NCBI GenBank assembly: GCA_027343665.1 | Contig: DAHWKL010000001.1 | Span: 190,773 to 254,772, forward strand | Direction: 5' to 3' | From: an archaeon | GTDB taxonomy: Archaea; Nanobdellota; Nanobdellia; Pacearchaeales; GW2011-AR1 | Length of the DNA stretch: 64,000 nucleotides | Shown: one piece after another, positions 27,007 to 36,225 of the stretch | Layout: the number at the start of each line of letters is the position of its first letter | How positions within the stretch are numbered: position 1 is the first letter of the stretch | Position numbers and translations under genes: made by a program | The notes under the pieces: generated by a model | Databases searched by the model: none | What the model was told of the DNA's origin: nothing | Seen by the model: only the letters and a program-made list of their open reading frames with translations

Positions 27007-29820
27007 AACCCCATAAAGGTTCGTCGCACCGGTGATTATTTCATCATTATGGGTTATCACAATATACTGACCCTTGCCCATATATTTTTTCAACAATCCG
27101 GCAAGACGCTCTGAATTTCTCTTGTCCAAAGCTGCGTCGATTTCATCAAGGATATAGAATTGATATGGCTTGAGCTCTTGTATTGCAAAGATCAGTGAAA
27201 GAGCAACCATTGTCTGTTCCCCTCCAGAAAGCGATTTGACATCAAAGTATTTTCCATGACCTGTTTTGACAATTATGTCAACTCCGCCCAGAAAAGGCTC
27301 TTTTTTATTTTCAAGCTCGAGAAAAACCTGACCTTTAGTCGATATTTGCGCGAAATTTCTGGTAAAGATACTATTAAGCTCTTCCAAGGTCGAAAGGAAA
27401 GCTTTCTTCTTTTTTACATCTATTTCGTGGATTATTTTCATGACACCTTCCTTCTCTTTCTCAATAGATTCGGCTTTTTCTTTCACAGTCTCATACTCTT
27501 TCTTGAATTCATCATAAACTTCAAGTGCTCTCATGTTCACTGTTCCAAGTCTGATAAGCATCTCTTCGGTTTTCCTTAACCTCTCTGATAGAACTTCAAT
27601 GCCCGTTTTTATTATTTCTGACTCGGGATATTCAAGTATCTCGGTTTCAAGATTTTCAACTTCAGCATCTTTTTTTGCCTTTTCTATCTTGAGATTGTTT
27701 ACTATCTGCTCGGCATTGTAAACTAAATTCCTTTTTTCAACAAGTTCCATCTCATTTTCACGTATTTTCTGCTGTACTGAATCGCGTTCTTCAATGTATT
27801 TTTTGGCCTTCTTTATCAGTTCTTCCTCTTCTCTTCTTTTTACATCAAGAGATTTGCTTTTTTCAGATAAAGATCCCTCAATAATTTTAAGTTCCTCGTC
27901 AAGCTCTTCTTTCTCACGCGAAAGCTGCTTCAAAGAAAGAAGAGCACGATCAAGCTCCCTTTGCTTAAATGAAATTTCAGAAGAAAGATTCTCTTTATTT
28001 CTTAAAGATATCTCTTCTATCTCAAGCCTCAAAGTTTCATATTTTTCCTCAACATTTGAATTTTCATCAAAACTATCCTCAAGTTTTTTCCTTGATTTGA
28101 CGGCTTCACTTACTTCACTCTTTACCCTTTCTTCTTTCTCAGATAAATTTTTTATCTGCGCATTCTTGTCATTTATGAGCCTTATTTTCACAAGATCATC
28201 CTGCCTTTTCCTTATCTCTGTGTTTGCCGATTCTATTTCTTTTTTAAGAGCTTCTGAGGAAGATTTTATCTCAATAGATTCTTTCTTCAATACTGAAATC
28301 TCATCTTCAAGTGATCTTATAAGCGGTTCAGCCTCGCTTCTTATAGAATTCATATGCTCCTGCGTGATTTTGCTTTTGCAAAGAGGGCAAATATCCAGTT
28401 TCCCTATCTTTTCTATTATCTTCTTATTTTCTTCTATCTTGGAATTGTCAACAGATATTACTTTCTCTATTTCTCTCTCCCTTTTAACGAAGTTTTCCAG
28501 TGAACGATTCTTTTCAGAGAGTAATTTTTTAAGTTCTTCAACCTTGGATTCATCTGTTTTTTTGTCAAAAAGTTCTGACGAAAGTCTATCAAGTTCATGC
28601 ATCGCAAATTGAGATTCGCTTAAATAATTCTGAAGAAGACTTTTTTTATCCTCAATCTTTTCGGCAAGAGATTTAAGTTCACTTTTCTCCATATATCTTT
28701 TTTTTCTTTGCTCTTCCAGTTTTTCAAGTTCCGTTTTTTTCACTATGAGCTCTTTTTGGATTTTTTCAATAGTCGGGGATTCGTTTTTCAGGCTGTTTAT
28801 GGAGACCTCATTTTCTTCCATTGAAGTCTGAAGAGAAAGTTTTTTCCTTTCAATATCCTTAAGCTTTTTCTCGTGATTTTCTTTTTTTACGGCCAGACCC
28901 GCAAGATCAGCTCTCAGGTTTGAGATTTCACGATTTAATTTTTCCTGCTCCAAACCCGTCTGATCTTGGATCCTTGAATTAATCTGAGATACTTTCGCTT
29001 CCAATTCTTCAATTTCCCCTTCAGTTGAAAGAATTATTTTTTTTATCTTATCAACTTCCTTTAGCTTTGAGTCTATCCCTTTTGAGATTTCCTCTTCTTC
29101 TTTTTTCTTCCTTGAAAGATCAATGAATATTATGCTTTTCTTGAACTTTCTCAGGTCTTCTTCAAGCTTCTGGTGCTTTAATGCAATTTCCCTTTCTTTT
29201 TCTATATTTTCAAGGTAAGCGCTCCTCTCTTTTAATACAGCATTAACTTCCTTAAGTTTCTCTTCTGTCTTTTCAAGTTCACGCATTGATTTTTCTTTTC
29301 TGGATTCATATATTGATATTCCTGCTACCTCCTCGATAATCGATCTTCTCTCATCAGACTGCATCCTCACAAAATTCTGGATTTCACCCTGCAGGACAAT
29401 ATTGAATCCGTTTGGATCAATCCCTGCCTGAGCAAGGAGAGATAAAACTTCCTGACGGGTTTTTGTCTCACCGTTTATCTTGTAAATACTCTGACCATTT
29501 TTTCTCACGATTCTTTTTATTGAAATTTCTTTTTCGTTGATGTCAAAAGTCTTGTCCTCATTGTCAAAAAAAATCTCAACCTGGGCCTCTTTTGCAGGTG
29601 CGGCAACTTTTGTCCCCAAGAATATGAGATTTCCCGCTTTTGTTGCTCTCATAGACTTGGCGCTGAGTCTTCCCAGTACAAAACAGATGGCATCTGAAAT
29701 GTTAGATTTTCCCGAACCATTTGGTCCCAAGACCACATTTATTCCTGATGTAAATGGGAGTTCGGTCTTTCTTGCAAAACTCTTGAACCCAGACATCACC
29801 AGTTTTTTAACGTAAGACAT
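26962..29820 (-). CDS. smc: SMC-like ATPase with a Rad50-type zinc hook
   Basis: This 952-aa chromosome-structure ATPase has SMC-type heads: Walker A GPNGSGKS at 32-39, the archaeal/bacterial SMC region FNIVLQGEIQNFV and IIEEVAGIS, and C-terminal signature LSGGE at about 864, Walker B YILDEIDAALD and ITHND. Two long coiled coils join at the exact middle of the chain. Instead of the 150-200-residue SMC hinge, the middle holds DICPLCKSKITQEH, with C478 and C481, the CxxC zinc hook of Rad50. The missing hinge explains the short length (typical SMC about 1150-1200). No ScpA/ScpB or Mre11 partner lies nearby. Confidence 0.92.
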   Translation of the reverse strand: MSYVKKLVMSGFKSFARKTELPFTSGINVVLGPNGSGKSNISDAICFVLGRLSAKSMRATKAGNLIFLGTKVAAPAKEAQVEIFFDNEDKTFDINEKEISIKRIVRKNGQSIYKINGETKTRQEVLSLLAQAGIDPNGFNIVLQGEIQNFVRMQSDERRSIIEEVAGISIYESRKEKSMRELEKTEEKLKEVNAVLKERSAYLENIEKEREIALKHQKLEEDLRKFKKSIIFIDLSRKKKEEEEISKGIDSKLKEVDKIKKIILSTEGEIEELEAKVSQINSRIQDQTGLEQEKLNREISNLRADLAGLAVKKENHEKKLKDIERKKLSLQTSMEENEVSINSLKNESPTIEKIQKELIVKKTELEKLEEQRKKRYMEKSELKSLAEKIEDKKSLLQNYLSESQFAMHELDRLSSELFDKKTDESKVEELKKLLSEKNRSLENFVKREREIEKVISVDNSKIEENKKIIEKIGKLDICPLCKSKITQEHMNSIRSEAEPLIRSLEDEISVLKKESIEIKSSSEALKKEIESANTEIRKRQDDLVKIRLINDKNAQIKNLSEKEERVKSEVSEAVKSRKKLEDSFDENSNVEEKYETLRLEIEEISLRNKENLSSEISFKQRELDRALLSLKQLSREKEELDEELKIIEGSLSEKSKSLDVKRREEEELIKKAKKYIEERDSVQQKIRENEMELVEKRNLVYNAEQIVNNLKIEKAKKDAEVENLETEILEYPESEIIKTGIEVLSERLRKTEEMLIRLGTVNMRALEVYDEFKKEYETVKEKAESIEKEKEGVMKIIHEIDVKKKKAFLSTLEELNSIFTRNFAQISTKGQVFLELENKKEPFLGGVDIIVKTGHGKYFDVKSLSGGEQTMVALSLIFAIQELKPYQFYILDEIDAALDKRNSERLAGLLKKYMGKGQYIVITHNDEIITGATNLYGVSMQDGISKVISLKI

Positions 29821-29871
29821 AAATTGTAGAAGGGAAGCTGGTTTTTAAGATTTTCAGGATGCAAAAGATTA

Positions 29872-30783
29872 TTATGTTTTTATCCAGCTAGGATCATAGA
29901 TTGTAACAGGATCTCCGAATTTTAATATTTTAAATTTTGACTTTTCAATTTTCCAGTCCAAACCCTCTAATTTTCCAGTATTAATATAAATTGTATTACC
30001 AATCTTCTCTTCAGCTTTCTTTTTTAAAAATCTTGGAAGATAATCTTGTGGCTTTTCCCGATGCTCTTTTGAGAAAAAGGCCGTAGCTAGATGAAATTCT
30101 CTGATTTTAGCAGCTCCATTGGACCGAAAATCAAAATAACTTGGGCCAAAATTCCTTGCCCAGTCCTCGGAAAACTTTTCTTCAGTCTTATTATTAAAGC
30201 TTGAAAGAGTAAGCTCTTCAAGTGTGCAATATGGCAAAGCTGTCAAATCTTCATCTAAAATAACCAGCTGGAAAATGTAAGTGCTAGATTCACTTTTTGG
30301 CGGGCCGTAATGGAATTCTCGAAAGCTCTGCGGAATCATTATCGCAAATCTTGTTGAACTATCCATATCAAAAATTTTCTTGTGCAAAATACCAAGATCC
30401 ATAGGAATCTCATAATGAGAAAGAATTTTAATCAGACCCTTGAAAGACTCAGAATTTGTCAGGTTAATTGCGCCCCAGTCTTCTCCTCTCCAGTGCGAGA
30501 AATCTGTATCTCTGTATTCAATCTCTTCAGCCCAATCAAGTATTGGGAAACTTAACGGTATGGAAAGTGAATAAATTTTTTTTTGATCTTCTGGGGTTAT
30601 CCTAGCGATCCTTGGCATTGTTTCCCAGGACTTTCTATAATGATCTTTTGCAAATTTTTCATATGGAGAAAGTTTTCCTACATTTCTCAATCTTACTTCC
30701 TGAAGTTTCCTTGCATCTGGAATAGAAGGAGCCCCTGCTGAAAAAAGTTTGTCTATAAGATATTTTCTTGTTTGTTTTACCAT
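29872..30783 (-). CDS. unknown protein, 303 aa
   Basis: This soluble 303-aa protein is not recognised. It begins with a basic helix and has a mixed alpha/beta composition with many aromatics (DFSHWRGEDWGAINL, PPKSESSTYIFQLVIL). It is divergent from the TrmB-type regulator, with 64 bases between starts, so the regulator may control it (inference). It lies 51 bases upstream of the smc start on the same strand. Confidence 0.65.
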   Translation of the reverse strand: MVKQTRKYLIDKLFSAGAPSIPDARKLQEVRLRNVGKLSPYEKFAKDHYRKSWETMPRIARITPEDQKKIYSLSIPLSFPILDWAEEIEYRDTDFSHWRGEDWGAINLTNSESFKGLIKILSHYEIPMDLGILHKKIFDMDSSTRFAIMIPQSFREFHYGPPKSESSTYIFQLVILDEDLTALPYCTLEELTLSSFNNKTEEKFSEDWARNFGPSYFDFRSNGAAKIREFHLATAFFSKEHREKPQDYLPRFLKKKAEEKIGNTIYINTGKLEGLDWKIEKSKFKILKFGDPVTIYDPSWIKT

Positions 30784-30847
30784 GAGTAACCTATCCCATA
30801 AATCTTTAAAAACAATTCAGCACTTTTCACCCAATATTAGAGTTAAA

Positions 30848-31618
30848 ATGATAGAAGACTTAAAAGCAGTTGGGCTAGGATATTATGAAAGCAAAATCAT
30901 TGAAGTCCTGATGAAAGAGAAACTCAATCTTCGAGAGTTGAGCAAAAAATCAGGGGTTCCTTTTGGAAAAATTTATTCTATTATTAAATCATTAAAAAAT
31001 AAAAAATTGATAAAGGAAAATAACTCCAGACCAAAGTTAGTATATATAGATAATGTCTCAGAAGTTATATCAGAACTTTTAAAAGAAAAGGAGGAAAAAG
31101 AAAAAAAGATCACCGAAAATCTCCGAAATATCGCAACAGAGATAGACAGGAGCAAAAAAAAACCTCAGAGATTTTTTCAAATAGGAACGAATATACAAGA
31201 TAATAAAAGAATACAAATGAGAAGCTTTACAGAAGCACAAAATGAAATTCTCCAAATATTGAATATCCACCATAAACCTGAATCTAACAGAGAAAGCAAA
31301 ACCATCTGGGAAAAGGAAATCATGAATGCTGTCAAAAGAGGAATAATTTTCAGGTCAATTTACCCAAAGAAGACAACCCTCCCAAAAATTCTTGATAATC
31401 TGAACAAGAAATATCCGGAAAAATTCCAAGTCAGAAGACTTGACACAGATTTTACAAGGTGCGACATAATTGATGGGAAAAAAGTCCTGTTAAAACTAAT
31501 TACTTCTGATGCTATCGGTTTTGGGGGAACTATATTTGTTGAGAATGAAGATTTGGCTTACAATCTGAAAGCTATATTTGAAGAGATGTGGGAACAAGGA
31601 AATCCACATGTGATTTGA
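30848..31618 (+). CDS. TrmB-family transcriptional regulator
   Basis: This 256-aa protein has an N-terminal winged helix typical of TrmB (GLGYYESKIIEVLMKEKLNLRELSKKSGVPFGK, split here as two stretches: residues 8-24 and 25-40), a charged coiled coil (LLKEKEEKEKKITENLR), and a C-terminal sugar/ligand-sensing-like domain ending in a dimer helix. ATG 30848 suits the TATA-like CTTTAAAAA at about 30802; ATG 30782 would overlap the divergent gene start and is less likely. TrmB proteins usually control sugar or central-metabolism genes; the target here may be the divergent gene. Confidence 0.8.
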   Translation: MIEDLKAVGLGYYESKIIEVLMKEKLNLRELSKKSGVPFGKIYSIIKSLKNKKLIKENNSRPKLVYIDNVSEVISELLKEKEEKEKKITENLRNIATEIDRSKKKPQRFFQIGTNIQDNKRIQMRSFTEAQNEILQILNIHHKPESNRESKTIWEKEIMNAVKRGIIFRSIYPKKTTLPKILDNLNKKYPEKFQVRRLDTDFTRCDIIDGKKVLLKLITSDAIGFGGTIFVENEDLAYNLKAIFEEMWEQGNPHVI

Positions 31619-31736
31619 TAGCTTTTCATTTTTTATCAATTATACCCTTACTCCACATAGCGCGTTTAAATTTGTTTGTCATTAATAAGTAACAAAAATA
31701 AGAAGATTTATAAAGATATTTCCATAATGGGTTTTT

Positions 31737-32822
31737 ATGATAACAATAGAGGATATACTTAATCTTAATGATAATGATATAAGAGAATCCATTGGGGTCA
31801 ATCAAGGAAAACAGTTCATACACCCTTCAGGAAGGGCGGAACCAATTAAAGGAATAGCAAAAGAAGCACTTAGGAAATCCTTAGACTATTATTATACTCA
31901 ATTGTCCAGGAAGAAAAAACATCTTGCAAAAGAGATACAAGAACACAGAGAAAAGTATGGGATAAAAAGAAATGAAACTCTACTTTCAATGATAAAAGAT
32001 ATCCACCCGCAAGCCGTGCAAAAAATGGGGAGGCTGGTTTATTACATTGGACAAGGCACAGATTTGGAAAGAAGAATCTTATCTGGAGAAACAATAATTA
32101 ATGAAACAGAAAAAAGAATAATCACAGAAGCTGCATCTGTTTATTCTTATTTCACAAGAGGGATACAGAAGATTTTCTTCATGCCAAAGTTCTTTTATGA
32201 AGAAGAAATGTTTGATTTCAGTAAGATTTCACAATTAACTGATCAAGAAAAATATGCAAATTCGGGAGAGGTGAAATCTAAGTTTGTTAAAATAAAAAGT
32301 AAAGATGGCAATAATAAAATAAGTATTAGTTACACTCTTCTTGAAGATGGGATAATATTTCAATATCTTGCATTTAATCTTAGCGGAGATAGCAGTCAGG
32401 ATAAAATGCATATTGTAGGAAAAACGGATTATTTTGGGAATATTAAGGATATATATCATATAGAAGTGCAAGAAAAAATACATGATTATGATATAAATGA
32501 ACTTGCATATTTAATAAAAGTTTTAAATGAAGGGATAAATGAATCAGATCTTATGGCAATACTCCAACCACAAAAAAGAATTGAGTACAAGACTGACATT
32601 AAAACCAAAGAAGTCTTTGCTAACATTACCACTCATGAAGACAATGTGAAAAGGGTAGGAAACTTGAAGTTCAATAAAAACATTACAAATTTTGAGCTAA
32701 TAAAAAATGAACCTTGGATAGCTGGGGGGCCGGTCTTTCAAAAAGTGATCGATTACATAAAAGAAAATGAAAACAAACTTAAGGAAATTTATCAAAGGAA
32801 AATCAAAGGGCAAAATTTTTAG
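31737..32822 (+). CDS. unknown protein, 361 aa
   Basis: This 361-aa soluble lysine-rich protein is not recognised. The N-terminal 90 residues look helical and coiled (SRKKKHLAKEIQEHREKYG); the rest is alpha/beta. A TTTATAAAG box at 31707 places the ATG at the leaderless distance. It converges on rnhB with no gap. Base composition is more AT-rich than neighbouring housekeeping genes, so recent acquisition is possible but unproven. Confidence 0.65.
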   Translation: MITIEDILNLNDNDIRESIGVNQGKQFIHPSGRAEPIKGIAKEALRKSLDYYYTQLSRKKKHLAKEIQEHREKYGIKRNETLLSMIKDIHPQAVQKMGRLVYYIGQGTDLERRILSGETIINETEKRIITEAASVYSYFTRGIQKIFFMPKFFYEEEMFDFSKISQLTDQEKYANSGEVKSKFVKIKSKDGNNKISISYTLLEDGIIFQYLAFNLSGDSSQDKMHIVGKTDYFGNIKDIYHIEVQEKIHDYDINELAYLIKVLNEGINESDLMAILQPQKRIEYKTDIKTKEVFANITTHEDNVKRVGNLKFNKNITNFELIKNEPWIAGGPVFQKVIDYIKENENKLKEIYQRKIKGQNF

Positions 32823-33497
32823 TCAAACCCCTAATTCTATCTGCGTCAGTTTTTCACAGGCTTCTTCCCATGTAGACCAAGATTTCCTGAATAAATCATC
32901 ATTTTTGTATTTGAGAGCAAATTTCTCGACGAACCGCATCGTTAGCGGATCGGTACAGTAGCCCGATCCTATTTCGCCCCCGTATTTTTCTTTCAGGAGA
33001 TCCATCCTTCTTTCCCTTTCAGACTTGGCAAGTATGGATGCTGCCCCAACAGAAAGGTAATTCCTGTCGGCTTTATGCTCAATAACAAAATCTAGGTTAG
33101 ATAAGTTTTTTATTTTTGGTTTCAGAAGATTTGTCCAGCTTTCTATACCTATTGAAGGGCAGTCGATTATGACTTTCATCTTCTCTTTGCCATCATTTAT
33201 TCTGTTGATTATTTCTGCAAATTTATCTGCTTCAAGTTTCGTGAGTTTTGAGCCGTCTTTTACAGCTTTATCTATTTCAGCAGTTTCACATACAATAATC
33301 TCAAAAGCTTTCGCGATTTTTTTTATCTCAGCTTCCAGAAAACCGCGTCTGCCAGGAGTTACCAATTTTGAATCTTTGACGCCCAGTCTCCTGAACAGAA
33401 TTTCGTCTTCTTTTTCAATTAAGCATCCTGCAAGGGCCATTGGCCCCATAACGGGCCCTTTTCCGGCTTCATCAAGACCAAGAATCAACTCGACCAT
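32823..33497 (-). CDS. rnhB: ribonuclease HII
   Basis: This 224-aa enzyme removes RNA from RNA-DNA hybrids and incorporated ribonucleotides. Catalytic residues: the DEAGKG motif near residue 9 (usually DEAGRG), KVIIDCPS and HKADRNYLSVGAASILAK. The C terminus GSGYCTDPLT...SWSTWEEA matches archaeal and eukaryotic RNase H2A. The ATG at 33497 is preferred to one five codons upstream because LILGLDEAG begins immediately after it. Confidence 0.95.
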   Translation of the reverse strand: MVELILGLDEAGKGPVMGPMALAGCLIEKEDEILFRRLGVKDSKLVTPGRRGFLEAEIKKIAKAFEIIVCETAEIDKAVKDGSKLTKLEADKFAEIINRINDGKEKMKVIIDCPSIGIESWTNLLKPKIKNLSNLDFVIEHKADRNYLSVGAASILAKSERERRMDLLKEKYGGEIGSGYCTDPLTMRFVEKFALKYKNDDLFRKSWSTWEEACEKLTQIELGV

Positions 33498-33647
33498 GAA
33501 CCGAAAAAACACCGAAGCTTTTTAAGAATTGCGGACAAAGATGGACAAATGAAAGCAAGGTCGGTAAAAAACTGAAGATTAGATGTTACCTCTTATAAAA
33601 TACTACAATTAGTAAAATTTTTAAATTATTAATAATTAAAAATTGAT

Positions 33648-34073
33648 ATGGGAAGTAGAATAAAAGAATTTATTGATAATACTAAGTTGTTCGGTGAAGT
33701 TATCACACTATTGCCCGTTAGTTTTATGAATTATGGTGCTCATATATTAGCTAAAGCTTTTTCTGAAAAGGTAAGATATGGAAAAAACCTTGAAAAGATA
33801 CTCGAAAAAGAATCTTCAAAACTTGGTTTAGATGAGAAAAATGTCCATGTAAAATTTGGTCCTACTTTTCTCGATACAGCAGAAGTGGAAAAAATTCCAA
33901 ATGGAAATTATGAAATTCTACTAAGTGAAAATTATCAGGATGCATTCACTTTAAGACATGAGCTGTATCATATTTACAAAAAACATTTTGAGGATAAAAG
34001 TCCTTCCGTTACAAGATTATTTCTTAGGGAATCACAATCAACGTTATATGGATTATTTAGGATAAAAATCTAA
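33648..34073 (+). CDS. putative HExxH metalloprotease-like protein
   Basis: This 141-aa protein has the zinc-peptidase motif in FTLRHELYHIYKKHF near residue 103; a downstream glutamate in LRESQS could be the third ligand. It is small for a protease, with a hydrophobic patch near residue 20-30. Function is uncertain; toxin- or ImmA-like roles are possible but not shown. Its TATA box (33617-33627) lies inside an almost perfect AT-rich palindrome at 33614-33642. Confidence 0.6.
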   Translation: MGSRIKEFIDNTKLFGEVITLLPVSFMNYGAHILAKAFSEKVRYGKNLEKILEKESSKLGLDEKNVHVKFGPTFLDTAEVEKIPNGNYEILLSENYQDAFTLRHELYHIYKKHFEDKSPSVTRLFLRESQSTLYGLFRIKI

Positions 34074-34149
34074 AAGACCTAGTGGGTTTTCATGAAAATT
34101 TTTTCATGCGTTCCGTTAATATTATAAAGCACATTTTTTTATTACCGGC

Positions 34150-35061
34150 ATGGAAAATATTAAGGTAATCTTATTTTACAAGTTTGCAGATCTGAAAAAT
34201 CCGGGAGAATTCGTGAAAGAGCACCTGAAATTTTGCAAAGAACTGGGGATATTAGGAAGAGTCTTGGTCTCACATGAAGGAATAAACGGAAGCATCACTG
34301 GGACAGACTGGCAGATTGACAGGTACAAAGAAAACTTAAGATCAGATAAAAGATTCACAGACATAACTTTCAAGGAAGAGGAAATCATTGAAAAACCATT
34401 TACAAAAATGAAAGTTAAATTCAGAAAAGAGATAGTTACATTCGGAGAAAAAGTTGATCTGGCAAGAAAAGGAGATTATATAGCTCCGGAGAAGTTGAAA
34501 GAGATGTATGACAATAAAGAGGAATTCATCATACTTGACGCAAGAAATGATTATGAATATAAAATAGGCAGATTCAAAAATGCCATACATCTTGACATAA
34601 AAAATTTCAGAGATTTTCCATCCGCACTTAAAAGAATAGAAAACCTGAAAGACAAAAAAATTGTGACTTACTGCACCGGTGGGGTAAGATGCGAGAAAGC
34701 TTCGTCTTATATGAAAGAAAGAGGTTTCAGAAATGTCATGCAGCTTAAAGATGGGATACTCGCATTCGGAAAAAAGTTCCCTGACACAGTATGGGAAGGC
34801 AAATGTTTTGTATTCGATAAAAGGCTTGTCCAAAGTATAAATTCCAATGAAGACACTATCTCAGAATGTTTCATATGCTCAGCACCATCGGATCTTTACA
34901 GGAATTGCAGGAACCTTGACTGTGACAGACTTTTCATATCCTGCCTCAACTGTCAAAAAGAGCTCAACGGATGCTGTTCTAAAGAATGCCTCACCGAGTT
35001 CAGAAAACAATGTATGGGCAAGTCGATTGCAAAACAGGGAAGAAGAAGTTTAACAATGTAA
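34150..35061 (+). CDS. trhO: tRNA uridine(34) hydroxylase-like rhodanese protein
   Basis: This 303-aa protein is of the TrhO/YceA family (UPF0176), which in bacteria hydroxylates U34 of tRNA using oxygen. N-terminal acylphosphatase-like domain (VILFYKFADL, LVSHEGINGSITG), then a rhodanese domain with ILDARNDYEYKIGRF and the active cysteine in TYCTGGVRCEKAS. A cysteine-rich C-terminal zinc region (CFICSAP, CLNCQKE, CCSKECL) follows. TATA ATTATAAAG at about 34122 supports the start. Confidence 0.88.
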   Translation: MENIKVILFYKFADLKNPGEFVKEHLKFCKELGILGRVLVSHEGINGSITGTDWQIDRYKENLRSDKRFTDITFKEEEIIEKPFTKMKVKFRKEIVTFGEKVDLARKGDYIAPEKLKEMYDNKEEFIILDARNDYEYKIGRFKNAIHLDIKNFRDFPSALKRIENLKDKKIVTYCTGGVRCEKASSYMKERGFRNVMQLKDGILAFGKKFPDTVWEGKCFVFDKRLVQSINSNEDTISECFICSAPSDLYRNCRNLDCDRLFISCLNCQKELNGCCSKECLTEFRKQCMGKSIAKQGRRSLTM

Positions 35062-35115
35062 TCAAAGATTCCAAAAAGATATAAAGGGTTTTTCTTTCAT
35101 ATCTGTTAAAGAGAG

Positions 35116-35760
35116 ATGATGGAAAAGTTAGACAAAAGAATAAGCCCGAAACATTTTCATGTGACCATTTTCGGGAGCGCAAGGATAAAAAAGAATGATC
35201 CAATCTACAAAGAGATTTACAAACTCGCGGAGATGGTGGGAAAAAGGAACTGGGATGTGGTCACAGGCGGCGGTCCCGGCATAATGGAAGCTGCCAATCT
35301 GGGTCACAGAAAAGGAAACAAAGGGAAAGATGCACACTCAATAGGTCTGGGGATAAAACTTCCACATGAACAAAGATTCAACACGGGAGTGCAGTTATAC
35401 CAGGAGTTTAAAATATTCTCAAGGAGACTAGACAATTTCATGCTCTTATCGAATGCGATAGTAATAGCTCCCGGAGGGGTGGGAACACTTCTTGAATTAT
35501 TGTACTCTTGGGAACTTATGCAGGTCGGGGACACATGTCAGATACCAATAATATTATTGGGGAATATCTGGGACGGACTTTTAAAATGGCTGAGGGAAAA
35601 ACCATTGAAGGAAAAATATTTCGAAGAAAAGGATTTCAAACTGCTTTATCACGCCAAAAGTTCAAAAGAAGCGATAGAGATCATAGATAATGCCTACGAA
35701 AGGTGGACAAAAGGAGACAGAACATTCTGCTTAAATTATAAGAAATACAAAATAAAATGA
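35116..35760 (+). CDS. LOG-family nucleotide phosphoribohydrolase
   Basis: This 214-aa Rossmann-fold protein has both LOG signatures: VTGGGPGIMEAAN near residue 50 and PGGVGTLLELLYSWELMQ near 118. LOG enzymes (once misnamed lysine decarboxylases) hydrolyse nucleoside 5'-monophosphates to free base plus ribose 5-phosphate. Its stop overlaps the rpiB start by four bases (ATGA), and RpiB uses ribose 5-phosphate, so a coupled salvage route is a strong inference. Two adjacent ATGs (35116, 35119) could serve as start. Confidence 0.88.
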   Translation: MMEKLDKRISPKHFHVTIFGSARIKKNDPIYKEIYKLAEMVGKRNWDVVTGGGPGIMEAANLGHRKGNKGKDAHSIGLGIKLPHEQRFNTGVQLYQEFKIFSRRLDNFMLLSNAIVIAPGGVGTLLELLYSWELMQVGDTCQIPIILLGNIWDGLLKWLREKPLKEKYFEEKDFKLLYHAKSSKEAIEIIDNAYERWTKGDRTFCLNYKKYKIK

Positions 35761-36224
35761 AAATCTTCATAGGCTCTGATCATGCAGGATTCGAATATAA
35801 AAGCAAGATCAAAGAGTGGCTGGATAAAAGTGGCTACAGCGTCGAAGACGTCGGGCCTTTCAAGTATGACCCAAAGGATGATTATCCCACTTACAGCTTT
35901 AAAGTGGCTGAACAAGTTGCAAAAACAAAAGATTCGTACGGAGTCATAATCGCACGCTCAGGAATAGGAGAAAGCATCGTCGCGAATAAGGTCACAGGCG
36001 TAAGAGCAGTTTCTTTCTTTGGAAAACCACCAAAAGATTTCCTGAAAATGTCGAGGATGCATGACAACACAAACGTCCTTTGTTTCGGTTCAGAATTTGT
36101 GACTCTCCCGGAAGCTAAAAAAGCCATAACAATATGGCTTAAGACAGAATTCAAAAACGAAACAAGACACAAAAGAAGACTAAAAGAAATCTCAGACTAC
36201 GAAAAGAAACATTGGAGAAACTGA
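35757..36224 (+). CDS. rpiB: ribose-5-phosphate isomerase B
   Basis: This 155-aa RpiB/LacAB-fold enzyme interconverts ribose 5-phosphate and ribulose 5-phosphate. SDHAGFEYK near residue 7 binds phosphate. The catalytic loop reads ARSGIGESIVANK: the E. coli active cysteine is absent and a glutamate sits where the mycobacterial enzyme uses one as base. SRMHDNTNVLCFGSE carries the conserved histidine. It overlaps the LOG gene by four bases and is followed one base later by rpe. Confidence 0.92.
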   Translation: MKIFIGSDHAGFEYKSKIKEWLDKSGYSVEDVGPFKYDPKDDYPTYSFKVAEQVAKTKDSYGVIIARSGIGESIVANKVTGVRAVSFFGKPPKDFLKMSRMHDNTNVLCFGSEFVTLPEAKKAITIWLKTEFKNETRHKRRLKEISDYEKKHWRN

Positions 36225-36225
36225 A

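Noticed and set aside
27794-28612. Long serine- and leucine-rich frame on the plus strand inside smc
   Set aside because: It is the complement of lysine/glutamate coiled-coil codons and has no promoter or ribosome-binding site.
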